Source of the DNA: Yoonia sediminilitoris
Lineage (GTDB): Bacteria; Pseudomonadota; Alphaproteobacteria; Rhodobacterales; Rhodobacteraceae
DNA: 64,000 nucleotides
Assembly (NCBI RefSeq): GCF_003058085.1
Contig: NZ_QBUD01000005.1
Coordinates: 144,219 to 208,218, forward strand
Direction: 5' to 3'
Shown: piece after piece, positions 52,401 to 61,737 of the stretch
Numbering within the stretch: the first letter of the stretch is position 1
Layout: every line of letters begins with the position of its first letter
The notes under the pieces: model-generated
What the model was told of the DNA's origin: nothing
Databases searched by the model: none
The model's input: only the letters and a program-made list of their open reading frames with translations
Position numbers and translations under genes: made by a program

Positions 52401-53507
52401 TTATTGCGACAACCACGCCTGGAATTTTGCGTCCAGATCGTCACGATAATCTGCCCACCACTCGTAGTTGTAGAGGAAGGTGTTCGTTGCGTTTGCAGGG
52501 TCTGTTGGCATGTGTGGTGCCATTTCGATACCCAGTTCAGCGTGGGTGCTGACCAACGGCGCAGATGACTGACGTGCAGGGCCATAAGCAATATACTTGG
52601 ACTGATCTGCCAGACGCTGCGTGTCGGTTGCAAAGCGGACATAATCCAATGCGCGGGCTTCACGCTCTGGTGTAAGGCCGGTGGGAATGATCCAACCGTC
52701 AAGGTCAAATACCTGCGCGTCCCAAAGCATAGCAACGGGTTGCTTTTGCTCTTCGATCAGGCTGAACAGACGACCGTTGTAGGTTGAGCCCATGATGACT
52801 TCGCCATCAGCGAGCAGCTGCGGCGTGTCAGCACCGGCAGACCACCAGACAACACTGTCTTTAATCGTGTCGAGCTTGGCAAATGCCTGCGCCTGACCTT
52901 CTTCGGTTTCCAGCACGTCATAGACGTCATCCTTGGCGACGCCGTCGCAAAGCAGTGCCCATTCCATGTTGTTGATGGGGCGCTTCTCCAGCGAACGCTG
53001 GCCGGGATAAGTTTCGGTGTCGAACAGCGCGCAAATGTCAGTTGGCGCCGTGTCACCAACAAGGTCGGTGCGGTAGCCAACAGTTGTCGAGTAGACAATC
53101 TGCGGGATAAAGCAGTCAGACACGAGCAGGTCGCCGAAGTCTTCTGACGCGGTTGACCCGTCATCGCCCGGTGCCAGCTGTTCATCCGCGTCGATTTCCA
53201 GTGCGAGACCTTCGTCGCACAGGCGAATCGCATCAGAGGCAACCACGTCGACCACGTCCCAGGTCACGTTGCCAGCTTCGTTCATCGCACGCAATTTCGC
53301 CACAGCTTCCGCCGAGCTTTCGTCGTTGATGATGTTGACGCCAGTCATTTCCATGTAAGGTGTGTGGTAGGCGTTCTGCTGTGACGAAGAATAGGCACCG
53401 CCCCAGCTTACGATTGTCATTTCGTCGGCCATGTGGCCATCCGAAACGGCCATCGTGGCTGTCAGCGTCAGGCAGGTTGTTGCCATCAGTTTCATCGAGG
53501 TTTTCAT
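52401..53507 (-). CDS. ABC transporter substrate-binding protein (PotD/PotF-like)
   Basis: 368 residues. Signal peptide about 1-22 (LMATTCLTLTATMAVSDG). Family strand MTIVSWGGAYSSSQQNAYHT PYMEMTG and PINNMEWALLCDGVAKDDVY. Type-2 periplasmic binding fold. The cluster with creatinase suggests creatine or a related guanidino compound rather than polyamines (inference). Confidence 0.87.
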   Translation of the reverse strand: MKTSMKLMATTCLTLTATMAVSDGHMADEMTIVSWGGAYSSSQQNAYHTPYMEMTGVNIINDESSAEAVAKLRAMNEAGNVTWDVVDVVASDAIRLCDEGLALEIDADEQLAPGDDGSTASEDFGDLLVSDCFIPQIVYSTTVGYRTDLVGDTAPTDICALFDTETYPGQRSLEKRPINNMEWALLCDGVAKDDVYDVLETEEGQAQAFAKLDTIKDSVVWWSAGADTPQLLADGEVIMGSTYNGRLFSLIEEQKQPVAMLWDAQVFDLDGWIIPTGLTPEREARALDYVRFATDTQRLADQSKYIAYGPARQSSAPLVSTHAELGIEMAPHMPTDPANATNTFLYNYEWWADYRDDLDAKFQAWLSQ

Positions 53508-53579
53508 TCAAATCTCCCATAGATTTTCCCGGCTTGGCTTTTCAGCACAGCGGCCCGGGCGCACGCTGTGGCTTATTGT

Positions 53580-54674
53580 TCAGGCGTCGAGCGCCCGGCA
53601 ATCCTGAGGCATCCAGCCTATTTCGATCATCTCCCCCGGCACAAGCCGCGCCTGATCGGGGGCATTGCGGGTCTTGATTACGAACTCGTCAGTGCCCGCG
53701 ACGCGCAAGCGCGTGCGGAAGATGTCGCCCATATAGATGAATTCGAGCACTTCGGCTTTCAGCGTGTGCGCATCCGCATGCAGGCGGTCGCGATTGAATT
53801 CGACACGTTCGGGACGAATCGAAACTTTTGTCCGCTCACCGACTTCGGCCACATTGACCGGCAACGCGTCGATGGTATCGCCGCTGTCCAGCTTGACGAT
53901 ACAGGTATCACCTTTGATTTCCTGAATAACGCCTTCCAGCGTGTTATTTTCGCCAATAAACTGGGCGACAAAGCTATTCTGCGGTTTTTCGTACAGTTCA
54001 TCGGGCGGTGCAAGCTGCTGAATACGGCCATCGTCAAAAACGGCAACTCGGTCTGACATCGTCAGAGCTTCGGTCTGATCGTGGGTCACATAAACCGTGG
54101 TAATTCCAAGTTCATGGGCCAGATTGGTGATTTCAAACTGCAAGGTTTCGCGCAACTGCTTGTCGAGCGCGCCAAGCGGTTCATCCATCAAAACCAGTTC
54201 GGGTTCAAACACCAGCGCACGCGCCAGTGCGATCCGCTGTTGCTGTCCGCCAGACAATTGTGCCGGACGTCGTCCGGCAAAATCGCCCATCTGGACCATA
54301 TCAAGCGCGCGCTTGACCTTTTCCTCGCGTGTGGACTTGCCCATCTTGCGAACTTCCAGCGGGAACGACAGGTTTTCAGCGACCGTCATATGTGGAAAGA
54401 GCGCGTAATTCTGAAACACCATACCAATGCCGCGCTTGTGCGGGGGGATGTTGTTGATCGAGACACCATCAAGCGTGATGTCTCCATGGGTTGCCGTTTC
54501 AAACCCGGCCAGCATCATCAGGCAGGTCGTCTTGCCAGACCCCGACGGCCCCAGCATGGTCAGGAACTCGCCCTTTGGCATGGACAGGTTCAAATCTTTA
54601 ACAACCAGATTTTCCCCATCGTAGCTTTTTTGAACCCTGTCAAAGGCTACGAATGCATTTTGTGCATCTAACAT
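53580..54674 (-). CDS. ABC transporter ATP-binding protein (PotA-like)
   Basis: 364 residues. Walker A GPSGSGKTT near 43-51, signature LSGGQQQRIALARALVFEP, Walker B LVLMDEPLGALD, H-loop YVTHDQTEALTMSDR, and C-terminal TOBE domain with KVSIRPERVEFNR. ATG 54674 is chosen over an upstream GTG at 54683. First gene of the ABC operon (ATPase, binding protein, two permeases). Confidence 0.92.
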   Translation of the reverse strand: MLDAQNAFVAFDRVQKSYDGENLVVKDLNLSMPKGEFLTMLGPSGSGKTTCLMMLAGFETATHGDITLDGVSINNIPPHKRGIGMVFQNYALFPHMTVAENLSFPLEVRKMGKSTREEKVKRALDMVQMGDFAGRRPAQLSGGQQQRIALARALVFEPELVLMDEPLGALDKQLRETLQFEITNLAHELGITTVYVTHDQTEALTMSDRVAVFDDGRIQQLAPPDELYEKPQNSFVAQFIGENNTLEGVIQEIKGDTCIVKLDSGDTIDALPVNVAEVGERTKVSIRPERVEFNRDRLHADAHTLKAEVLEFIYMGDIFRTRLRVAGTDEFVIKTRNAPDQARLVPGEMIEIGWMPQDCRALDA

Positions 54675-54827
54675 TGCGAACACTTCCCCTTAAGACCGGC
54701 ATTTGTTTTGCCGACACATATTTTCCTTAGGGTGTTAGCTTGTGAACAGAAACGCAACCAAGTTTTTTGGACAGTCTGGCAGGCGCGGGTCAAAAACGCA
54801 CCTCGCCTGCCTGTTTTTTCACCATCA

Positions 54828-56030
54828 CTACCCTTTTACGTTAAACTCTGGGCCATACGGATACCCTGTGATATTCTCGTTTCCGTCATCAGTGATGATC
54901 AGGATATCATGTTCGCGATACCCCCCCGCACCGGGTTGATCGTTAGGGATGGTCAGCATCGGCTCCATCGAGATCACCATGCCGGGTTCAAGTACAGTGT
55001 CGATATCTTCGCGCAGCTCCAGCCCCGCTTCGCGCCCGTAGTAATGGGACAAGACGCCAAAGGAATGACCATACCCAAAGGTGCGGTATTGCAGCAGATC
55101 ACGCTCTGCAAAGAAGGCGTTCACCTTCTCCGTTACCTCCGCGCAGCTTGCGCCGGGTTGCAGCAGGCTGATCCCATATTCATGTGCGGCGACGTTGGCT
55201 TCCCAGATCTTCAGGCTGGCCGGGTCAACTTCTCCGACAAAAAGGGTCCGCTCAAGCGCGGTGTAATAACCCGAGATCATCGGAAAGCAGTTTAGGCTAA
55301 GGATATCGCCATGTGCCAATTGCCGCGATGTGACAGGGTTGTGCGCGCCGTCGGTGTTGATCCCTGACTGAAACCAGACCCACGTGTCGCGATACTCCGC
55401 ATCCGGAAAGCGTTTTGCGATTTCCAGCTCCATCGCGTCGCGGCCTGCCATGGCCACATCAATTTCACGTGTGCCAGCCCTGATCGCGTCCTTGATCGCA
55501 TAGCCGCCCACGTCAGCGACTTGCGCACCAGCGCGGATCAGATCAAGCTCTGCCACCGATTTGTGCATCCGTTGGCGCATAGTGGCGGGGGCGATGTCCT
55601 TGGTCGCGGCAGGGCGCAGGAATTCATCCAGCAGCACCTTTTGGGCGATGCTGATATGGTCACCCTCAAAGCCAATGGTCTTGCCCGTGCCTGTCACAGT
55701 TTCAATTGCGCGCCAGTAATTGTTCCGCTGCCAGTCGGTGTATGTGATGTTATCGCCATGGCAGCGCCGCCATGGCTGGGCCGCATCAATCCCCGCGCTG
55801 AAGGTCACACTGTCGGTTGCCGTGACAACCAACGCATAGGGCCGCCCGAAAGAGCAATAAAGAAAGCCCGAATAATAGGCGACATTATGCATCGAGGTGA
55901 AAACGCAGGCCTCAACGCCCTCTGCGGCCATGATCGCCCGCAGCTTGGACAGGCGCGCATCATATTCTTGAGCCGAAAAGGGAAGCACGCGGTCCCCCTG
56001 ATGAAAGCGGTAGTATTGTGGACGATCCAT
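54828..56030 (-). CDS. Creatinase (creatine amidinohydrolase)
   Basis: 400 residues of the M24 pita-bread family. It hydrolyses creatine to sarcosine and urea. It lacks the metal ligands of peptidases; the creatinase hallmarks are NVAYYSGFLYCSFGRPYALV, DAAQPWRRCHGDNITYTDWQ, WFQSGINTDGAHNPVTSRQL and the very conserved end RTFGYGHSFGVLSHYYGREA GLELREDIDTVLEPGM. ATG 56030 follows GAAGGAG and gives the usual ~400 residues. Head to head with the oxidoreductase at 56301, close to the ABC importer. Confidence 0.93.
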   Translation of the reverse strand: MDRPQYYRFHQGDRVLPFSAQEYDARLSKLRAIMAAEGVEACVFTSMHNVAYYSGFLYCSFGRPYALVVTATDSVTFSAGIDAAQPWRRCHGDNITYTDWQRNNYWRAIETVTGTGKTIGFEGDHISIAQKVLLDEFLRPAATKDIAPATMRQRMHKSVAELDLIRAGAQVADVGGYAIKDAIRAGTREIDVAMAGRDAMELEIAKRFPDAEYRDTWVWFQSGINTDGAHNPVTSRQLAHGDILSLNCFPMISGYYTALERTLFVGEVDPASLKIWEANVAAHEYGISLLQPGASCAEVTEKVNAFFAERDLLQYRTFGYGHSFGVLSHYYGREAGLELREDIDTVLEPGMVISMEPMLTIPNDQPGAGGYREHDILIITDDGNENITGYPYGPEFNVKG

Positions 56031-56300
56031 GAATTCACTCCTTCGTTCCAATAACCAAGGTGCACCGCAGAAGACCCCCTCTGCGTCACGATGGCAAAGC
56101 AAGATCCCGGCGTTCAGGATAGACAGAAAGTGGGCGCAAAACTGCTTTGGCGACGCCATCGCCAACCCACACAGCATAATTTGCGCAAAGTCGTCGTGCC
56201 TGACAAGCTGAAAAATGCAGCAAGGTGAATTGCTTTGCCAACACCGTGACTTTGACTTACCGCTATGATCTCAAATTGCGTGGATACAGGCGGAGCAGAC

Positions 56301-57542
56301 ATGAAGATTATCGTTGCAGGTGCGGGTATTGTCGGCGTGTCTTGTGCGATCTGGTTGCAGCGCGCCGGCCATGATGTGACCATAATCGACCGCGCAGGCC
56401 CCGCAAGCGGCACCAGTCACGGAAACGCGGGCGTGCTTGCCGCAGGGGCCATCGTTCCCGTCACGACGCCGGGATTGCTTGCGCGCGCGCCGGGGATGTT
56501 GCTGAACCCCGATGCGCCACTTTTCCTCAGATGGTCCTACCTGCCTAAGCTCTTGCCATATCTGGTGAAATATCTGGGCTATGCCACCGATAAACACGTG
56601 GACCACTACGCGACCGCGATGACGACATTGCTGCATGACAGCCTTGACCAACATCGCGCCTTGGCTGCGGGCACAGCTGCCGAAAAGTTCATCGGGGCCG
56701 AGGATTACTGCTTTGGCTACGCCACCAAGGCCGCCCTTGAGGCGGACGCCTATAGCTGGACAAAACGCAAGACCGCCGGATTCGCGTTCGAGGTGCTGGA
56801 TCGCGCAGACTACGCCCAATACGACCCGATCTATGGTGACGCATTCGAGGTCATCGTGCGCTGCAAAAACCACGGGCGTATCTCGGACCCTGGCGCATAC
56901 GTCAAAGCACTGGCCGACCATTTCGTGACGCAGGGGGGCATACTGCAAATTGCGCAGATCAACGATATTGAAACCCGTGACGGGGTGATCACCGCGCTCA
57001 AGACGGCCGACGGCGATGTCACAGCAGATCACATCGTTTTTGCGCTGGGTCCATGGTCAAAAGAGATTGCGCACAAGCTGGGCGTCAAAGTCCCGTTTGA
57101 AAGCGAGCGAGGGTATCATATTGAGTTGATCAATCCCTCGCATATGCCAAAGTCACCGATGATGGTGGCCAGCGGCAAGTTTGTCATCACACCGATGGAT
57201 GGCAGGATACGCGCTGCGGGCGTGGTCGAATTCGGTGGACTTGAAAACGGACCAAGTCGCGCGCCGTTTGAGTTACTCAAACGTCAGGTGGCCGACATCC
57301 TGCCCGACGTGACCTATGACAGCATCGTCGAATGGATGGGGCACCGCCCTGCCCCTGCCGACAGTTTGCCGCTGATCGGTGCGAACGATGCGCAGGGGCG
57401 CAGCTACAGCGCATTTGGCCACCAGCACGTCGGCTTGACAGGCGGACCCAAAACGGGTCGGATCATCGCGGATATGATTTCAGAGCGTAAGCCGAACATA
57501 GATTTGGCACCATTCAATCCAATGAAACACGCTGCAAAATGA
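56301..57542 (+). CDS. FAD-dependent amino-acid oxidoreductase (DadA-like)
   Basis: 413 residues, DAO family. FAD motif MKIIVAGAGIVGVSCAIWLQ RAGHDVTIIDR, then GPASGTSHGNAGVLAAG. C-terminal SYSAFGHQHVGLTGGPKTGR. ATG 56301 with GGAG 5 bases upstream. D-amino-acid dehydrogenase or N-methyl amino-acid (sarcosine) oxidase activity is possible. It overlaps or nearly touches the TRAP genes downstream, so its substrate is probably imported by that TRAP system. Confidence 0.85.
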   Translation: MKIIVAGAGIVGVSCAIWLQRAGHDVTIIDRAGPASGTSHGNAGVLAAGAIVPVTTPGLLARAPGMLLNPDAPLFLRWSYLPKLLPYLVKYLGYATDKHVDHYATAMTTLLHDSLDQHRALAAGTAAEKFIGAEDYCFGYATKAALEADAYSWTKRKTAGFAFEVLDRADYAQYDPIYGDAFEVIVRCKNHGRISDPGAYVKALADHFVTQGGILQIAQINDIETRDGVITALKTADGDVTADHIVFALGPWSKEIAHKLGVKVPFESERGYHIELINPSHMPKSPMMVASGKFVITPMDGRIRAAGVVEFGGLENGPSRAPFELLKRQVADILPDVTYDSIVEWMGHRPAPADSLPLIGANDAQGRSYSAFGHQHVGLTGGPKTGRIIADMISERKPNIDLAPFNPMKHAAK

Positions 57543-57565
57543 TGCAGACGCCAGGGAGACGACAG

Positions 57566-58552
57566 ATGAAAGCTATTTTCAAGACAACATGCGCCACCAT
57601 TGCCGGTGCGCTGCTGGCCAGCACGGTCCATGCCGATGGACACGCCCAATCATGGGACATGCCAATGGCCTATCCGGCCACGAATTTCCATTCCGAACAG
57701 GGTGTTAACTTTGCCGACAAAGTACGCGAATACACCGACGGTGCTATCGACATCACAGTGCATGCGGGTGGCTCACTGTTTGGCGGCGGCGATATCAAAC
57801 GTGCGATCCAGACGGGGCAAGTCCCGATAGGAGAGCGGTTCATGTCTGCCCACGCAAACGAGGCGCCCCTTTTGGGATGGGACAACCTGCCCTTTGTCGC
57901 CACAAGCTATGAAGACAACGCCGCACTCTGGAGTGCAGCCCGCGATACAGTGAATGACCAACTGGCCGACCTGAATCTGGTGGCGCTATACACATGCCCG
58001 TGGCCCGGTCAGGGTTTCTATTTCAATCAGGAAGTGAACTCCTCTGCCGACACGCAGGGCATCAAGTTCCGGTCCTACAATTCCGCAACAGCGACGTTCG
58101 CCGAAGAATTGGGCATGATCCCAGTTCAGATCGAAGCAGCCGAACTGAGCCAAGCGCTCGCAACTGGCGTCGCATCGTCTTTCATTTCGTCAGGGTCCAC
58201 CGGTTATGACAGCAAGGTCTGGGAAAACCTCAGCCACTATTACAAGGTCAACGCATGGCTGCCGCGCAACTATGTGATGGTCAACACGCAGGTCTGGGAA
58301 GGGCTTGACGCCGATACACAGGACGCCATCCAGCAAGCTGCGGACGAAACTGCGATCTCCTGTGCTGCCAAGTCGGCCGAGTTGTCCGATTTCTACTTCA
58401 GTGAGCTGGAAAAGAACGGCATGACCGTGCAGGACGCAAGCCCTGCATTCCTCGCCGAACTGGAAGAAATCGGCGCAAAGATGACCGCCGAATGGCTGGA
58501 GACAGCAGGCGCGGATGGCCAGAAAATCCTTGACGCTTACAACGCCAACTAA
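57566..58552 (+). CDS. TRAP solute-binding protein (DctP type), second system
   Basis: 328 residues. Start ATG 57566 after GGGAG. Signal peptide about 1-22 (CATIAGALLASTVHADG). DctP features: YTDGAIDITVHAGGSLFGGG and QGIKFRSYNSATATFAEELG. Substrate unknown; an amino or N-methylated acid is suggested by the flavoenzyme in front. Confidence 0.87.
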   Translation: MKAIFKTTCATIAGALLASTVHADGHAQSWDMPMAYPATNFHSEQGVNFADKVREYTDGAIDITVHAGGSLFGGGDIKRAIQTGQVPIGERFMSAHANEAPLLGWDNLPFVATSYEDNAALWSAARDTVNDQLADLNLVALYTCPWPGQGFYFNQEVNSSADTQGIKFRSYNSATATFAEELGMIPVQIEAAELSQALATGVASSFISSGSTGYDSKVWENLSHYYKVNAWLPRNYVMVNTQVWEGLDADTQDAIQQAADETAISCAAKSAELSDFYFSELEKNGMTVQDASPAFLAELEEIGAKMTAEWLETAGADGQKILDAYNAN

Positions 58553-58562
58553 TCTGGTGCCG

Positions 58563-58585
58563 CCAGTCCCGGAAATCGGGGCTGG
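58563..58585 (+). promoter_or_regulatory. Hairpin between TRAP binding protein and small permease
   Basis: A 9-bp stem CCAGTCCCG/CGGGGCTGG (one T-G wobble), 5-base loop, 11 bases after the DctP stop. Probable differential-expression element. Confidence 0.6.
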
Positions 58586-58612
58586 CCCTCCTCCATGAAT
58601 TGAGTCCCCACC

Positions 58613-59326
58613 ATGCGCGATTGGTCGCCAGTCATGGGCCTGCCCCTTTGGGTCTGGCTTTTCATCGTCCCCAGCCTGATTGGCGTGGCCTGTCTGTTGC
58701 TGGGGCCAAGGTTGAAACGCCTGCTTACTCCTTTGTGGCGCGTCCTTGATGGCATCTATTTCGCCAGCGGCGCGATTGCCGCCTTTTTCATGGTGACGAT
58801 CCTTTGCCTGATTGTAGCGCAGATGATTGCCCGCTGGACGGGCTTTGCACTGCCCGGCACGACCGAATTTGCGGGTTATGCAATGGCGGCCACATCGTTT
58901 TTTGCACTCAGTCACGCAATGACGCGGGGCGCCCATATCCGGGTGTCACTTATCCTGAATGCCAATGATTTTCTCAAACGATGGCTGGATGTGTTTGCCG
59001 TTTTCGGGGCAGCCGTTATAGCGACCTATTTTGCGCGCTACGCGGTCAAGGCCAATGTCTTTTCCGAGATGCTGAATGACCGGACCCAAGGGCAGGACCA
59101 GATACCTGAATGGGTCGTGACGCTCTTTACCCTGCCCGCCCGGCCCGCATCCGAGTGGGGGCAGGCGATGGCAGACAGTGGTGATACGCTGATCTATACG
59201 CCGGTCTGGATTCCGCAGTTGGCCATGTCAGCGGGCACTATATTGCTGGCGCTGGCACTTTGGGACACGCTCTACCGGATGTTGGTCACTGGCGTGAATC
59301 CAATCGTATCGGAGGCCGTCGAATGA
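58613..59326 (+). CDS. TRAP transporter small permease (DctQ type), long form
   Basis: 237 residues, longer than usual. It has an extra N-terminal helix (GLPLWVWLFIVPSLIGVACL), then the DctQ core (FALPGTTEFAGYAMAATSFF ALSHAMTRGAHIRVSLIL). A ~60-residue insertion follows the third helix (NDRTQGQDQIPEWVVTLF). Ends with ATGA overlap to DctM. Confidence 0.85.
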   Translation: MRDWSPVMGLPLWVWLFIVPSLIGVACLLLGPRLKRLLTPLWRVLDGIYFASGAIAAFFMVTILCLIVAQMIARWTGFALPGTTEFAGYAMAATSFFALSHAMTRGAHIRVSLILNANDFLKRWLDVFAVFGAAVIATYFARYAVKANVFSEMLNDRTQGQDQIPEWVVTLFTLPARPASEWGQAMADSGDTLIYTPVWIPQLAMSAGTILLALALWDTLYRMLVTGVNPIVSEAVE

Positions 59327-60624
59327 CTGAAGCCTACGCCACAATCGTATTCCTCTTTGTGCTGTTCGCCTTGCTGGGATCATCCATCTGGATCGGCCTT
59401 GCCCTGATGGGGGTCGCGTGGGTCGGGATGGAGCTGTTCACCACCCGCCCCGCAGGCGACGCAATGATCACAACCATCTGGACCGGGGCCAGCAGTTGGA
59501 CCCTGACCGCCCTGCCCCTGTTCATCTGGATGGGTGAAATCCTGTATCGCACCCGATTATCCCAAGACATGTTCCGCGGGTTGGCCCCCTGGATGCGCTG
59601 GCTGCCCGGTGGCTTGCTGCACACCAATATTGCAGGCTGCACCATCTTTGCGGCCGTGTCCGGGTCGTCTGCAGCGACCCTGACGACGGTAGGCAAAATG
59701 TCGATCCCCGAACTGCGCAAGCGTGGCTATCCTGAATATATGATCGTAGGGACCTTGGCGGGGGCCGCAACGCTTGGCCTGATGATCCCGCCATCGCTAA
59801 CGCTGATTGTTTACGGCGTGTCGATCAACGAAAGCATCATTAAGCTGTTCATGGCAGGCATCATTCCTGGCCTGGTACTTGCCGCATTATTCATGTCCTA
59901 CATCGTCGGCTGGCACTTTTTACGCCCCGGCCAGCGCCCACCCCCTGAACCCGCCATGAGCTTTGGCGAAATGCTGGCCGAAAGCCGCTTTTTGATCCCT
60001 GTGCTCATGCTGGTCTTTGCGGTCATCGGGTCGATGTATTTTGGCTGGGCCACCGCAACCGAAGCGGCGGCCGTCGGCGTGCTGGGTGCGCTGACGCTTG
60101 CATTGCTGCAACGATCACTTTCGTTCGGCACATTCATGGAAAGCCTGATGGGGGCGACACGCACATCTGCGATGATCGCCCTTATTTTGATGGGGGCGGC
60201 GTTCCTGTCGCTGTCGATGGGCTTTACCGGTCTGCCCCGCGCGCTGGCCGCATGGATTGACGAAATGCAACTGTCGCCGATTACGTTGATCGCGGCACTG
60301 ACAGTTTTCTACATCATTCTGGGCATGTTCCTTGACGGCATTTCATCGGTTGTGCTGACAATGGCCATCGTCGAACCGATGATCCGGCAGGCCGGCATTG
60401 ATGTCATCTGGTTCGGGATTTTCATCGTCGTTGTCGTGGAAATGGCGCAGGTCACGCCGCCTATTGGGTTCAACCTGTTCGTGCTGCAAGGGATGACGCG
60501 GCACGAAATCGGTTATATCTCGAAAACCGCCATTCCTATGGTCGGGCTGATGTTGCTGATGGTGGTGATCCTCGTGGCCTTCCCCGCGCTTGCGACCTGG
60601 TTGCCCGAAAATATCAGACAATAG
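59323..60624 (+). CDS. TRAP transporter large permease (DctM type), second system
   Basis: 433 residues, about 12 helices: TALPLFIWMGEILYRTRLSQ, FAAVSGSSAATLTTVGKMSI PELRKRGY, MIPPSLTLIVYGVSINESII, AQVTPPIGFNLFVLQGMTRH. ATG 59323 overlaps the DctQ stop. Confidence 0.9.
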   Translation: MTEAYATIVFLFVLFALLGSSIWIGLALMGVAWVGMELFTTRPAGDAMITTIWTGASSWTLTALPLFIWMGEILYRTRLSQDMFRGLAPWMRWLPGGLLHTNIAGCTIFAAVSGSSAATLTTVGKMSIPELRKRGYPEYMIVGTLAGAATLGLMIPPSLTLIVYGVSINESIIKLFMAGIIPGLVLAALFMSYIVGWHFLRPGQRPPPEPAMSFGEMLAESRFLIPVLMLVFAVIGSMYFGWATATEAAAVGVLGALTLALLQRSLSFGTFMESLMGATRTSAMIALILMGAAFLSLSMGFTGLPRALAAWIDEMQLSPITLIAALTVFYIILGMFLDGISSVVLTMAIVEPMIRQAGIDVIWFGIFIVVVVEMAQVTPPIGFNLFVLQGMTRHEIGYISKTAIPMVGLMLLMVVILVAFPALATWLPENIRQ

Positions 60625-60630
60625 ATCGCC

Positions 60631-61302
60631 GTGTCCCCCGCCGTGAGCGTTCTTCAACTTGATACCGACTTCCCACGGGTGCCGGGCGATGTGGGCTGCC
60701 CCGCCACATATTGCGGCACGGTCGAGGTCATCCGCATCCCCAACGCGACCGTCGGCAGCATTGTTATTGATCGCCCCGACCTGATTAACATAACCCCGTT
60801 CGAAAAGGCTTTGCACAAAGCGCGCGGCGATCTTGTCGTCACCTCTTGCGGGTTTCTGTCCACATGGCAGGAACACTTAAGCGCCCGGTCACAAAAGCCG
60901 TTTATCAGTTCGGCGCTGACCGCCCTTGACGCACTCAGCCAGCATTTTGCTCCGCAAGAGTTGCTGATACTGACCTTTGACGCAAACAGCCTGATGCGGC
61001 AGCACCTAGGCACCCACCCCGACTATCTGGAAAGCGTTGTCGGCCTTCCAAAGCAAATGGAATTATATCAAGTCATCAGCCAGAACCGCACCGCGCTGGA
61101 TGTGGAGCGCGTCGCCGCCGAAATGACAGGTTTCATCAGATCGGTGCAGCGCACCTGTCACAAACATATCCTGTTGGAGTGCACCAACCTGCCGCCCTAC
61201 AAGGCCGCACTCAGGCAGGCGGCCGGCCTGCCGATCAGCGATATTCTGACCTGTATCGAGGCACGGCAACCGGGCACGATCCAACCACGCTTTCTGGATT
61301 GA
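60631..61302 (+). CDS. Aspartate/glutamate racemase-like protein
   Basis: 223 residues, GTG start 6 bases after the DctM stop. It shows VLQLDTDFPRVPGDVGCPAT at the start, then LVVTSCGFLSTWQEHL with one cysteine and HILLECTNLPPYKAALRQAA with a second, at the places of the two racemase cysteines. Part of the flavoenzyme/TRAP operon. An amino-acid racemase would suit a DadA-like partner. Exact substrate unknown. Confidence 0.72.
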   Translation: MSPAVSVLQLDTDFPRVPGDVGCPATYCGTVEVIRIPNATVGSIVIDRPDLINITPFEKALHKARGDLVVTSCGFLSTWQEHLSARSQKPFISSALTALDALSQHFAPQELLILTFDANSLMRQHLGTHPDYLESVVGLPKQMELYQVISQNRTALDVERVAAEMTGFIRSVQRTCHKHILLECTNLPPYKAALRQAAGLPISDILTCIEARQPGTIQPRFLD

Positions 61303-61312
61303 CCGCACCAGC

Positions 61313-61343
61313 AAAAAAGACCGCCACGCGGTGCGTGACGGTC
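61313..61343 (-). terminator. Rho-independent terminator of the ligB-ligA operon
   Basis: An 11-bp stem with one mismatch (61343-61333 with 61329-61319), 3-base loop, followed on the minus strand by TTTTTT (61318-61313). It also sits just behind the plus-strand gene ending at 61302. Confidence 0.8.
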
Positions 61344-61371
61344 TGAATGGCAAATTGATCTTTGCCTTTGT

Positions 61372-61737
61372 TCAGGTCTCGACCGAAGGATAATCCTTGC
61401 CAACCCAATGCTGCAACTTGGCGGCAAACTCTTTCTGGAAAGCAAGCGGGCCGCTTTTTTCCATGTAGGGTTCGTCGTAGATGCCGATAAAGATCGTCAG
61501 GTTCAAAAAGAAATGCGCGCCCATCTCGAACAGGGCCACATAGTCGTGATTGATCAGCGCTTCCCGTTCTTCCTGCGTGAAGAAGTTGACGGTCGACATC
61601 TCGGCGTCATTCAGGCGCGGACCGATGGACTGTTCCCACGTGGCGACGAAATTGCGCGGATCTTCGGTGTAGCGCTTGAGGTATTCGGGGTCCCTGTCCA
61701 CCGTGAAAAGGAACTTGTTGACGTAGTATTTGCTCAT
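61372..61737 (-). CDS. Extradiol ring-cleavage dioxygenase, LigA-type alpha subunit
   Basis: 121 residues. LigA fold: YYVNKFLFTVDRDPEYLKRY, and LNDAEMSTVNFFTQEEREAL INHDYVALFEMGAHFF, as in protocatechuate 4,5-dioxygenase alpha. ATG 61737 overlaps the LigB stop (ATGA). It covers the active site of LigB. Confidence 0.87.
   Translation of the reverse strand: MSKYYVNKFLFTVDRDPEYLKRYTEDPRNFVATWEQSIGPRLNDAEMSTVNFFTQEEREALINHDYVALFEMGAHFFLNLTIFIGIYDEPYMEKSGPLAFQKEFAAKLQHWVGKDYPSVET

Noticed and set aside
54828..56030. Xaa-Pro aminopeptidase or DMSP lyase DddP (same M24 fold)
   Set aside because: The creatinase-specific stretches CSFGRPYALV, TDWQRNNYW and NTDGAHNP are present instead of peptidase metal ligands.
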